Origin: Sphaerobacter thermophilus DSM 20745
GTDB taxonomy: Bacteria; Chloroflexota; Chloroflexia; Thermomicrobiales; Thermomicrobiaceae
Assembly (NCBI RefSeq): GCF_000024985.1
Contig: NC_013524.1
Span: 682,001-746,000, forward strand
DNA length: 64,000 bases
Direction of reading: 5' to 3'
Shown here piece after piece: positions 42,314 through 50,451 of the stretch (its first letter is position 1; every line of letters begins with the position of its first letter). A model generated the notes under the pieces. The model was not told the origin of the DNA. It searched no databases and saw nothing but the letters and a program-made list of their open reading frames with translations. A program made the translations under genes and the position numbers.

Positions 42314-45300
42314 TCAATCGCGATTACCCCCAGGACCATCCCCATCGGGCAGGATCTCACGCACGGTGCGGAGTAGGGTGTCGGTGTCGCAGGGGCGGGG
42401 GAGTGCGGCGCGGGCGCCGAGGGACTGGGCATGCCCTTGGGAGCCGGGGTCATCGTGGGCCATCAGGGCGATCACCGGCAGGTCGGGATATCGCTGGATC
42501 GCGTCCACGACGCGGAACGCGGTCAACAAAGGCAGGTCCACGTCGATCACCATCAGGTCGGGCGCGGTCGTCTCCAGCGTCTCCCGCACCTCCAGCCCGT
42601 CCCGCGCCTCGCGAACGTGCCAGCCGTCCCGCTCCAGCGCCTGGACCATCGCCCGGCGCCCGCCGATCGAGTCATCCGCGACCAGCACGACGGGGGCACG
42701 GCGGAGGACGCTGGTCGGCGGCCCTCCGCGCGCAGGCACGCGCGCGGCGTCGAGGACCTGCGCCAGATCGAGGATCTGCGCGACCTCACCCGACGGCATC
42801 GCGGTCGTCGCGACGACGCCGGGGGCGACCGGTCCCTGGCCCTGCAGCCCCTGCGGCCGGATCATCACGGCCTGCGGTTCGAAGAGGGCATCAACTCGCA
42901 CCAGCCAGCGTTGGCCCGCGTGGTGGACCTGAATGAACCGCCCGCCCGGCGCCGCCGCGTGTTCGGACGAGCGCACGCCCAGCAGCGCGCCGAGATCCAC
43001 CACCGGTAGCGTGTCGCCGTCCCACTGGGCAACGTACCCGCCCCCGTCCACGGCGATCACCTCCGGTGAGGGATCGCAGGCCGACGCATCGACGAAGGGC
43101 ACCACGTAGCGCGTGCCGGCGACCGCCACAACCGGGGCCTCGGTCAGGGACGGGAGCAGCGGGACGCGGATGGTGAAGGTAGTGCCACGACCGACCTCGG
43201 ACTCTACCGTGATCGTCCCCCGGATCTCCGAGACGGCGATGCCGGCGGTGTCGATCCCGGAGCGACGGGGCGGTCCGCCGTCGGCTGACGGCTTCATGCC
43301 AAAACCCGGCATGAACAGGAGTTGCAGCGCCCGCTCCCGGGTTAGCCCATCGGGAGGAACGGGGAAGCCGGAGCGTGCCGCCTGGCGGGCGATCTCCTGG
43401 TCGTCGATCCCCGCGCCGTCGTCGCAGATCTGGATCACCACCTGGCTGCCGTCTCGCTCGGCCCGCACGCGCACGGTGCCCTCCTCGGGCTTGCCGCGGG
43501 CGCGGCGGACATCGGGTGGCTCGATCCCGTGCTGCGCCGCGTTGCGGACGAGCGGCAGGAGCGCGGCCCCGACGCCTTCGAGCAGTGTCGCGTCGATCTC
43601 GGTCGAGCCGCCGTCGACGATGAAGCGCACGAGCGTGCCGGCCGCGCGGGCGGTACCGAGCGCGGCGCGCTCCAGGCGCGGCACCAGCGCGGAGAAGGGC
43701 ACCAAGCGCAGCGCCCGCAAGCCGTCGTCCAGCTCGCCCAGCGCGTGAACCTGCCGCCGCCAACCGGCATCGAACTCGCCCCGCAGGTGATCGAGGTCGT
43801 CGATGGCGCGCGAGAGGTCGGCGACGAGCGCGACCAGCTCCGCCGCCAGGTCGGCCGCGTCTGCGGGACGCTCGGCCAGCATTCGCGCCACATCGCGGAT
43901 ACGATCGCGCCCGGCGCGCAGGTCCTGGGTCGCGACGGCGAGGCGGTAGGACCGGTACTCGTGCCCACCGGTGCGGACGGCCAACTCGCTCGCCTGCGCC
44001 ACCAGTCGCTCGACCGCCTCGACATCCGAGCGGAGGGTTCGGCGCGCAGCGCGGAGCGCGGGCTGCTCGGTGTTGGCCTGCAGGATGACCTGCTCCAGGG
44101 CATCGGAGAGCGCATGGGCCTCGCGCAGCAGCGCGGCGCGGTCGTTGCCGTCGGCGCTGTCGAGCAAGGCGACCATCCGGGCGGCGTGCTCGCTGATCCA
44201 GCGCAGCCCGGCCGCCGCGGCGGCACCGCGCAGCGCGAGGAGCGTCCGCTCCAGCCTGCGGGAGGCAATGGGGGAGCCGGGGTCGCGCTCGAGCGCGAGG
44301 ACGACCTCGGCCAGGCGCGGCAGCAGTGCGGCCGCGTCTTCGGCGAAGAGCGCCGTGGCGTCGCCCACCGGGCGGGTAAGCAACGGCTCCGGGTCAGGGG
44401 CGGATGCCGGCGGGCTATCGTCAAGCAGGTGCAGCGTCTCGCCCAGGCCGTCGGGAGGCGCCGTCAGCAGGTGGTCTTTGGTACCCACCGCAGCGGCCAG
44501 GGCGGCGTGGTCCGGCTCCGGCCAGTACTCCTCCAGGGGCTCGCTCGCCCGCCGCACCTGGATCAGCAGGTTGGACGCCTGCTCGACCAGCGCATCGACA
44601 GCCCGGGCGACCCGCGCCGGGTCGTCGAGCGCCTCCAGGATCATCGGGATGATCTGCTGCCCGGCAATGGCGAGCTCGACCCCGTCCGGGGTAAGCGACT
44701 GCTCGGTAGTGCGGAAGCCCTCAAGCACGCGACAGACTGCGCTCATGACCCGCTCGATCTGCTCCACGCCCATGCGGGTCGCCACGTCCCCCAGTGCACC
44801 GGCCGCGGCGAGCAGCTCATCGAGCGCCTCACGGCGCCCGGCGACGGTGATCTCCCGCACACACGCGGCGTAGGCATCCAGGCGCACGTAGATCTCCTGG
44901 AGGTCCGCCAACGGGAGGACCAAGCGGCGGGCGGGGGGGTTAGGCATCGCGGGCCGCGGCGCGGTGGCCAGCACCTTCGCCAGGAACTCTCGATCGCTGA
45001 GGTCAACTTCGATGAACTGCTGCAGCTCGCCGCGGGGCATAGCACGCAGCATCGCGCGGGCGTGCTCGAGGAGCGGTGCCGGGTCCTCGTCCATCAGCAG
45101 GGCGTGGACGATCCGGGTCAGGTCGGCTGCGGCGGCAGAGGCGTAGTGCCCCAGGTTCAGGGCCGGATCCGCTCCCTCGGCCCCGGCGATCTCCAGGGCC
45201 TCCCCGACGATGACCGCGGCCGCGGCCAGGACCTCGACGCCGGCCTCCTCCGCGATCTCACGCACCGTGGCCAGGGCACGCTGCGCCGCGGCGATCCGGC

Positions 45301-45433
45301 CACGGTCCGGTTCACGCCGGAGCGTCTCCACCGCCGCACTGCGGACCGTATCCAGATGCGGCTGAACCCGGAGCGCGACCTGCTTACTGGTCTGGACGTC
45401 CGACGACACCACGACGGACTCCTTAGCGGACAT
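42314..45433 (-). CDS. CheA/ChpA-like hybrid histidine kinase with CheW-like and receiver domains
   Basis: A 1039-residue protein. A long helical N-terminal half contains Hpt-like units, then a CheA-type dimer and ATPase region (LLPLVRNAAQHGIE as N box, CDDGAGIDD, VSEIRGTITVESEVGRGTTF), a CheW-like domain (PVVAVAGTRYVVPF, DGDTLPVVDLGALLG) and a C-terminal receiver (VVLVADDS, LMVIDVDLPLL). The best Hpt motif reads LLALRGAAAAAGLRW where HTLKGAAA is expected, so the phosphoacceptor His is missing there. ATG 45433 follows AGGGAGG. Relatives control twitching motility or developmental signalling; no mcp, cheW or pil genes are near. Confidence 0.88.
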   Translation of the reverse strand: MSAKESVVVSSDVQTSKQVALRVQPHLDTVRSAAVETLRREPDRGRIAAAQRALATVREIAEEAGVEVLAAAAVIVGEALEIAGAEGADPALNLGHYASAAAADLTRIVHALLMDEDPAPLLEHARAMLRAMPRGELQQFIEVDLSDREFLAKVLATAPRPAMPNPPARRLVLPLADLQEIYVRLDAYAACVREITVAGRREALDELLAAAGALGDVATRMGVEQIERVMSAVCRVLEGFRTTEQSLTPDGVELAIAGQQIIPMILEALDDPARVARAVDALVEQASNLLIQVRRASEPLEEYWPEPDHAALAAAVGTKDHLLTAPPDGLGETLHLLDDSPPASAPDPEPLLTRPVGDATALFAEDAAALLPRLAEVVLALERDPGSPIASRRLERTLLALRGAAAAAGLRWISEHAARMVALLDSADGNDRAALLREAHALSDALEQVILQANTEQPALRAARRTLRSDVEAVERLVAQASELAVRTGGHEYRSYRLAVATQDLRAGRDRIRDVARMLAERPADAADLAAELVALVADLSRAIDDLDHLRGEFDAGWRRQVHALGELDDGLRALRLVPFSALVPRLERAALGTARAAGTLVRFIVDGGSTEIDATLLEGVGAALLPLVRNAAQHGIEPPDVRRARGKPEEGTVRVRAERDGSQVVIQICDDGAGIDDQEIARQAARSGFPVPPDGLTRERALQLLFMPGFGMKPSADGGPPRRSGIDTAGIAVSEIRGTITVESEVGRGTTFTIRVPLLPSLTEAPVVAVAGTRYVVPFVDASACDPSPEVIAVDGGGYVAQWDGDTLPVVDLGALLGVRSSEHAAAPGGRFIQVHHAGQRWLVRVDALFEPQAVMIRPQGLQGQGPVAPGVVATTAMPSGEVAQILDLAQVLDAARVPARGGPPTSVLRRAPVVLVADDSIGGRRAMVQALERDGWHVREARDGLEVRETLETTAPDLMVIDVDLPLLTAFRVVDAIQRYPDLPVIALMAHDDPGSQGHAQSLGARAALPRPCDTDTLLRTVREILPDGDGPGGNRD

Positions 45434-45918
45434 GGCCTCCCTGCACGGGGTCGCTCGCGGGCTGCGGCGCCGCGAGCAGTACGTGGTGTAAGATGCGCCA
45501 GCATCCCATAGGTAAGATAGCCGATCGTCCCGGAACACCCTTGGGCTGTTAGTCCTGATCTCCCGGGTTAGTTAGTAAGGTACGGGGGCCATCCGTACCT
45601 TCTCGGGATCCCCTGGATGCCTCCTCTCCATTTCCAGGAGGCTCGAGGGACCGGATTTCCGACCGGGACGTGGATTCCTGCATCATTGAAATCGTGGCGC
45701 ACAGCGAGGGTCAGCAGTTCGTCATCGCGGCACGGCACGATAGGATTGCCAGGGATCGCGGCTGGTATCGCCCTCGCCCTCAGGTCCGCGGGCGCGAGGG
45801 TCGTCGAGGCAGCCCCTCCCGAGCGGCTTGGGCGGACCGGGGCCGCTCGGCGTGAAGCCGCGATCGCTCCTGCCAGCCAGGGGTGAGACGAGCCACCACC
45901 AGCGGACGGGGGATACTG
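45434..45918. other. Intergenic region with two adjacent hairpins, no gene seen
   Basis: AAGGTACGG (45577-45585) pairs with CCGTACCTT (45593-45601), enclosed by TCCCG/CGGGA; directly behind it GCCTCCT (45617-45623) pairs with AGGAGGC. On the minus strand this lies 130-200 nt before the CheA-like start and could be part of its leader. Plus- and minus-strand ORFs here have no protein-like features. Confidence 0.35.
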
Positions 45919-46209
45919 ATGCGACCGCTGCCACCATACCTGGCCGGGCAGATCACCGACGCGATCCTGGACGTCAGCATCGAAGTGGCCGAGCAACTCG
46001 GCTACCGCAGCGGGGACAGCGACGGCGTGCCGATCCCCACCGAAGCGGACATCGTCCGGGCCTTGCGCCAGCCGGTGCGTGCCGCCCTGATCCTTGCCCG
46101 CCTGGCGGAGATCCTCGGCGTCCAGGCCCCACCCGAGGTGCTCCGCGCATGCTATGACACCTGGGATGTCACCGTCCAAAATGAGGCGTCCGGCGAACCG
46201 AATCCGTGA
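45919..46209 (+). CDS. Hypothetical protein, 96 residues
   Basis: ATG 45919 after GGACGGGGG. The sequence LPPYLAGQITDAILDVSIEVAEQLGY followed by IPTEADIVRALRQPVRAALILARLAEILG (in two helices) looks like a folded helical protein with good codon use. No known motif. A terminator-like hairpin follows. A 256-residue minus-strand ORF over the same bases looks like a shadow. Confidence 0.6.
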   Translation: MRPLPPYLAGQITDAILDVSIEVAEQLGYRSGDSDGVPIPTEADIVRALRQPVRAALILARLAEILGVQAPPEVLRACYDTWDVTVQNEASGEPNP

Positions 46210-46270
46210 CAGGCCCGCCGCATCCGACATCGAGCAGCGAGCGAGAGCGGTGGATGCGCGTGACACCGTG

Positions 46271-46322
46271 AGCGGGTCTCCGGCGCCTCCAGGCCCAAAC
46301 CCCGGACCGCCGGAGACCCGCT
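46271..46322. terminator. 14-bp stem hairpin between convergent genes
   Basis: AGCGGGTCTCCGGC (46271-46284) pairs with GCCGGAGACCCGCT (46309-46322) around a 24-nt loop, between the 96-residue protein gene and the DUF2795 gene, which converge here. Confidence 0.6.
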
Positions 46323-46383
46323 TATCCCTCACCTGCACCCGTCTCCGACCACTCGCGGTCGGTACGAGATCCCTACGCGCAGG

Positions 46384-46611
46384 TCAGGTCAACTTGCCGA
46401 TCTGATCGGAGATATCGGTAGGGCTGTTGTAGCGCTGATCGGGTAAGCGCCGGAGCGCATCCAGCACCTCGCTGCCGGCTCCGGCATCGCGCGCCCGGTC
46501 CAACAGCGTGCTCTTGTCGATCGGGTAGTTGATCCCGCCCAGCAACTTCTGCAGCTCGATGGGATTCACCATACCGTGTCCGTGCTCCTGGCCGTGCTCG
46601 TGCTCGTGCAT
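46384..46611 (-). CDS. DUF2795 domain protein with His-rich N-terminus
   Basis: A 75-residue protein. The His/Glu-rich start (MHEHEHGQEHGHGM) may bind metal; residues 15-75 are the DUF2795 fold (NPIELQKLLGGINYPIDKSTLL, LRRLPDQRYNSPTDISDQIG in pieces). ATG 46611 follows GGAGAGG. DUF2795 proteins are small helical proteins of unknown role. It lies 82 bp behind modB on the same strand and may be read with it. Confidence 0.85.
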   Translation of the reverse strand: MHEHEHGQEHGHGMVNPIELQKLLGGINYPIDKSTLLDRARDAGAGSEVLDALRRLPDQRYNSPTDISDQIGKLT

Positions 46612-46693
46612 CGCACTGCCTCTCCATGAACGGACTGCCCGGCCTGCGGCCCTCGCTGCAGGCATGACCCCACCCCGCAAACGGGGTGCCGGG

Positions 46694-47545
46694 CTACGGC
46701 TCTACGCGCCGGCCCGCCACTAGCCGGGCGAGGATCAGGACCGCCGCGGCGACGGCGAGGAGCAGCACGGAGAGCGCGAGCGCCGCATCGAGATCCCGCT
46801 CCATCGCGCTCATGATGGCCAGCGGCATGGTCTGGGTACGGCCGGTGAAGTTCCCGGCGAACATCAAGGTCGCACCAAACTCGGAGAGCGCCCGCGCCCA
46901 GCAGAGCACCAGTCCCGAGGCGACGCCGGGGAGCGCGAGCGGGAGGGTGACCCGGCGCAGGGTGTGCCAGGTGCTCGCGCCGTCGATCGCGGCGGCCTCC
47001 TCGATCTCAACCGGCACCGCCTGGAACCCGGCCCTCGCGCCGCGCACGTAGAACGGTACCGACACGAAGACCTGGGCCAGCACCACCGCCGCGGTGGTGA
47101 AGGGAAGCTCGATGCCGACGGCACCCAGGGCGTCCCCCAGCAGCCCGCGCCGGCCGAACGCCATCAGCAGCGCCACGCCCGCCACCACCGGCGGCAGCAC
47201 CAGCGGCAGGTCGATGACGACCTCGACGAGCCGCTTGCCCCGGAACCTCCGCCGCGCCAGCAGGTAGGCCAGCGGGGTTCCGGCCACCACCGCGACCGCG
47301 ATGGTGATAGCCGTCGTGACCACGCTCAGCCGCAGCGCCCGCACCACGAGCGGCTGGCCGGCCGCAGCCCAGACCCCCGGCTCGCCCAGCGCACGCCACA
47401 CCAGGGCGACGAGCGGAACGGCCAGGAAGAGAACCAGCAGCAGCGCCGCACCACCCAGCGGCGAGAGACCCGGGCGCCGAGCCCGACCGCGCTCCCGCTC
47501 GGGCTTTGCTTCGACCGCGCCGGCAAGTGCTGTCCAATCGCTCAC
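46694..47545 (-). CDS. modB: Molybdate/tungstate ABC transporter permease
   Basis: A 283-residue permease of ModB type with five to six membrane helices (LGGAALLLVLFLAVPLVALVW, VVTTAITIAVAVVAGTPLAYLLA). PLVLPPVVAGVALLMAFGRRG is a typical ModB segment, and the EAA loop reads EAAAIDGASTWHTLRRVTLPLALPG in part. It overlaps modA by 4 bp (ATGA). No ModC ATPase follows: the next gene is DUF2795. It must use an ATPase encoded elsewhere. Confidence 0.92.
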   Translation of the reverse strand: MSDWTALAGAVEAKPERERGRARRPGLSPLGGAALLLVLFLAVPLVALVWRALGEPGVWAAAGQPLVVRALRLSVVTTAITIAVAVVAGTPLAYLLARRRFRGKRLVEVVIDLPLVLPPVVAGVALLMAFGRRGLLGDALGAVGIELPFTTAAVVLAQVFVSVPFYVRGARAGFQAVPVEIEEAAAIDGASTWHTLRRVTLPLALPGVASGLVLCWARALSEFGATLMFAGNFTGRTQTMPLAIMSAMERDLDAALALSVLLLAVAAAVLILARLVAGRRVEP

Positions 47546-48483
47546 TGGTCACCGCCGCTCGATGCCGGGAGGAAGCCGTGGCGTGCGAGGGTATCCTGCC
47601 CGGCGGGTGAGAGGACCGCGTCGATGAAAGCCTGGGCGCCCGTCGGGTTACCGGCGTTCTGAACGATCGCGATCGGGTAGCGAGCAACCACGTTGACCTC
47701 CGCCGGAATGTCGAGGACCGTCACCTCCGCGCGCACGGTCGGCGTCACGTCGGATGCATAGACAATCCCGGCGTCGGCCTCACCGAGCTGCACCTTGGCG
47801 ACCACCTGCCTGACATTCGTCTCGTTCGAGACGACGTTGGCCAGCGCCTGATCCGTGAAATCGCTGCCGAACGCCGGGTCCTGCCCCATCGCCGCCAGCA
47901 CCTGCCGCGCGTAGCGCCCGGCCGGGACCGTCTCGTCGGCCAGCACAAGCTTCAGCCCCGGCCGCGCCAGATCACGCACTTCCTGCACACCGGCCGGGTT
48001 GTCCGCAGGCAGGATGACCACCAACTGATTCTGGGCAAAGATGAGCGGCTCCCCCGCGATCGAACCGTCCTCCCGCGCGCCCTCCATCGTCACCTCGTCG
48101 GCCGAGGCGAAGACGTCCGCCCGGGCGCCTTCGGCGAGCTGCGCGCGCAGGGCCTGGGAGCCGGCGAAGTTGAACACGATCCGCAGCCCCGAGTTGTCTG
48201 CCTCCAACTGCGCGCCGATCTCCTGGAACGCGTCGGTCAGCGAAGCCGCGGCGAACACCGTGACCTCGCCGGTCGGCGCGCCGGCAGCCTCCGGTGTGGC
48301 CGACACCATGGCCCCGCCGGTCGGCTCAGTGATCGCCTCCTGCTCGGCGCCTCCGGCTGTCGCCCCACAGCCGGCGAGGACGAGACCGAACGCCAGGAAC
48401 GCCACGACCGCCACCAGCGCCATCGAGCGGGGATGCCATCCTTCACGGCGCGCTGTGATCCGGTGCTGCTCCAGCATCGTCAC
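47542..48483 (-). CDS. modA: Molybdate-binding lipoprotein
   Basis: A 313-residue periplasmic-type binding protein anchored as a lipoprotein: hydrophobic MALVAVVAFLAFGLVL ends in the lipobox LAGC with Cys39. The ModA fold is clear from VTVFAAASLTDAFQEIGAQ, FNFAGSQALRAQLAEGARADVFASAD and DAGIVYASDV. Ser/Thr residues of the oxyanion pocket (AASL, GSQ) are kept. GTG 48483 overlaps the stop of the regulator gene; ATG 48477 is an alternative. Confidence 0.93.
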   Translation of the reverse strand: MTMLEQHRITARREGWHPRSMALVAVVAFLAFGLVLAGCGATAGGAEQEAITEPTGGAMVSATPEAAGAPTGEVTVFAAASLTDAFQEIGAQLEADNSGLRIVFNFAGSQALRAQLAEGARADVFASADEVTMEGAREDGSIAGEPLIFAQNQLVVILPADNPAGVQEVRDLARPGLKLVLADETVPAGRYARQVLAAMGQDPAFGSDFTDQALANVVSNETNVRQVVAKVQLGEADAGIVYASDVTPTVRAEVTVLDIPAEVNVVARYPIAIVQNAGNPTGAQAFIDAVLSPAGQDTLARHGFLPASSGGDQ

Positions 48484-49616
48484 GCGCCCAACTCCGCCAC
48501 GATGGATCCGGCACGCGAGCTGTCGTAGCCGCCGAGCGCCTCCACCTCGGCGCGGTAGCCAGGATGAACCGCGATCTCTAGCAGCGCCTGCACCGCCGGA
48601 GCATCGAGGTAGTCGGTGGGGATCACCAGGTCGTAGCGCTCCTCCTGGAGCGGGAGGAAATCGAGCCCGAGCACCCGTGCGGCGGCAGCGATACCGGGGC
48701 CGGCATCGGCCGCACCGCTGCCGACCGCCTCGGCCACGGCCAAATGGGTCGGCAGCTCGCGCGCATACCCCCGCACCTGCTCCGGCACCACCCCGGCGGC
48801 GCGGAGCGCGGCGTCGAGCATGGCCCGGCTGCCGGAGCCGGGTTCGCGGTTGACGATGGTGATGTCGGGCCGCGCCAGGTCGGCAGGACCGGCGATGCCG
48901 CGGGGGTTACCGCGGGCCACGATCAGCCCCTGCTGCCACTCGGTCAGCGTCACGACGTGCAGGCGCCGGCCTGCCAGCTCGCGCCGCACAAAGGGGAGGT
49001 TGTACTCGCCCGTCTCCGGATCGCGCAGGTGGGTTCCGGCCGCGTGCGCCTCCCCCCGCGCCAGCCCGCGCAGCGCGGCGAGGCTCCCTGCATGCGTCCA
49101 GAGCAGCCGCAGGCTGGGGTAGCGCCGCGACAGGTGCGCCGAAAGCAGCGACAGCGCCGGGTCGCAGCCGAGCACGACCACGGTGTGTTCGACCACCTCA
49201 GGGTCGACCAGCAGATCAACCATCGCACCGCGGCCGCCCGGCGCTGCCTCCACCAGCAACCCGTCAGCCGGGGTGAGCGGACCACTGGCACCGGCGAGCG
49301 GCCGGGCCAGCAGCCGCCCACCGACGCGCGCCACCTGCACCCGCCGGTCGCCTGCCGAGACGTCGCCCACCAGGTCGGCCCGCACCCGCGGCGGGACATC
49401 CGGCAGGCGAAACAGCTCCTCAACCGGACATCCGAGCGCCCGCGCCAGACGCAGGGCCACCGCGGTGTTGGGCAGGTAGCGCCCCGCCTCGATGGCGCTG
49501 ACCGCCTGCCGGGTCAGCCCTGCCCGCTCCGCCAGCGCCTGCTGGCTGAGCCCGGCGGCGATCCGGCGCTCCCGCACCTGGCTCTCGACTCTCTCGACGG
49601 CGACGCGACGCCCCAC
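48480..49616 (-). CDS. XRE-HTH regulator fused to a periplasmic-binding-like (PBP/ModE-associated) domain
   Basis: A 378-residue cytoplasmic regulator. Residues 10-65 are an XRE HTH (RRIAAGLSQQALAERAGLTR, AVSAIEAGRYLPN). The remainder is the PBP-like domain that also occurs in molybdate-responsive proteins: VVVLGCDPALSLLSAHLSRR, LIVARGNPRGIAG, FNREP-like IVNREPGSGSRAMLDAAL and DAGPGIAAAARVLGLDF. It is the first gene of the modAB operon and probably senses molybdate or a molybdenum cofactor. GTG 49616 follows AAGGAGG. Confidence 0.9.
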   Translation of the reverse strand: MGRRVAVERVESQVRERRIAAGLSQQALAERAGLTRQAVSAIEAGRYLPNTAVALRLARALGCPVEELFRLPDVPPRVRADLVGDVSAGDRRVQVARVGGRLLARPLAGASGPLTPADGLLVEAAPGGRGAMVDLLVDPEVVEHTVVVLGCDPALSLLSAHLSRRYPSLRLLWTHAGSLAALRGLARGEAHAAGTHLRDPETGEYNLPFVRRELAGRRLHVVTLTEWQQGLIVARGNPRGIAGPADLARPDITIVNREPGSGSRAMLDAALRAAGVVPEQVRGYARELPTHLAVAEAVGSGAADAGPGIAAAARVLGLDFLPLQEERYDLVIPTDYLDAPAVQALLEIAVHPGYRAEVEALGGYDSSRAGSIVAELGA

Positions 49617-49635
49617 AGCAGCCTCCTTCGCCCCG

Positions 49636-49672
49636 AAGGTAACGGATAGAAGACACCATGTCAAGAATCCGT
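49636..49672 (-). promoter_or_regulatory. Consensus promoter with ACGGAT/ATCCGT operator in front of the mod operon
   Basis: On the minus strand a perfect -35 TTGACA (49664-49659), 17 bp, and -10 TACCTT (49641-49636), 20 bp before the GTG. ACGGAT (49672-49667) and ATCCGT (49647-49642) form an inverted repeat around the -35 box and spacer, well placed for repression by the HTH protein. Confidence 0.65.
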
Positions 49673-49833
49673 GACAACGAACCGGTAGACATGGGTCGGC
49701 GCGATGGTGCCGGAGTTATGTCACAAGTGCCAGGGGTCTTCCCGAATTGGGTTTCGAGCCCAGGTGTTCGCGTGCTCGCGCGGTGGTCGGTGCACAGCGC
49801 GGGTGGCACGAGGATCCCCGCGCCGCGGTATTG

Positions 49834-50299
49834 GCCCGGGGCTGAAGCCGCCGGGCTGACAACGAAAGCCGGCTCAAGCCGGCTAGGGTACAGAACTCAC
49901 ACCCCGGGAGTGGGTCCTGCCGCCTGCTAGGTGCCCGGGGCTAAAGCCACCGGGCTGACACGGCGAAGCCCACTGAAGGGGCTGAGGACGCTGGGTCCGG
50001 TGGGAGGCCGAACCGCGTACGCCTGGATGTCGCCATCGTAGCCCCTTCAGTGGGCTTACCCATTATTCAGCCCGGCGGCTTTAGCCCCGGGCACGCGCCG
50101 AGTGGTGAGACACAACGCCGGGCGGTGAGCCATGCCTCGTCCCAGCCGGCTTCAGCCGGCTTTTGTTGTCAGCCCGGCGGCGGCTTTAGCCCCGGGCACG
50201 CGCCGAGTGGTGAGACACAACGCCGGGCGGTGAGCCATGCCTCGTCCCAGCCGGCTAGAGCCGGCTTTCCTGGTCAGCCCGGCCGCTGTAGCCCCGGGC
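49834..50299. repeat. Multi-hairpin palindromic element, copy 4, with internal tandem duplication
   Basis: Module order as in copy 2, with outer arms at 49834-49856 and 50277-50299 and the AGCCCACTGAAGGGGCT/AGCCCCTTCAGTGGGCT pair at about 49967 and 50040. The right half contains a 77-bp segment twice (50075-50151 and 50180-50256, 105-bp unit) with almost no changes, so the duplication is recent. GGATCCCCGC flanks the left end. Confidence 0.9.
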
Positions 50300-50451
50300 A
50301 CGCGCCAGCCGCGCATCCCCAAACAAGTCGTCAAACGCCATTACTCCCGGCCACGCAGCACGATGCGGGAGCCCTCACACCACCCGCCCCGAGCATATTC
50401 GGGCGACCGCCGTCGCACCCCGACACCGTACCCCCCGCCAACGCACGCCGG

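Noticed and set aside
43529-45511. 660-residue plus-strand ORF
   Set aside because: Antisense to the CheA-like gene; no motif and no RBS.
45568-46338. 256-residue minus-strand ORF
   Set aside because: Overlaps the hairpins and the better plus-strand protein at 45919-46209; composition is not protein-like.
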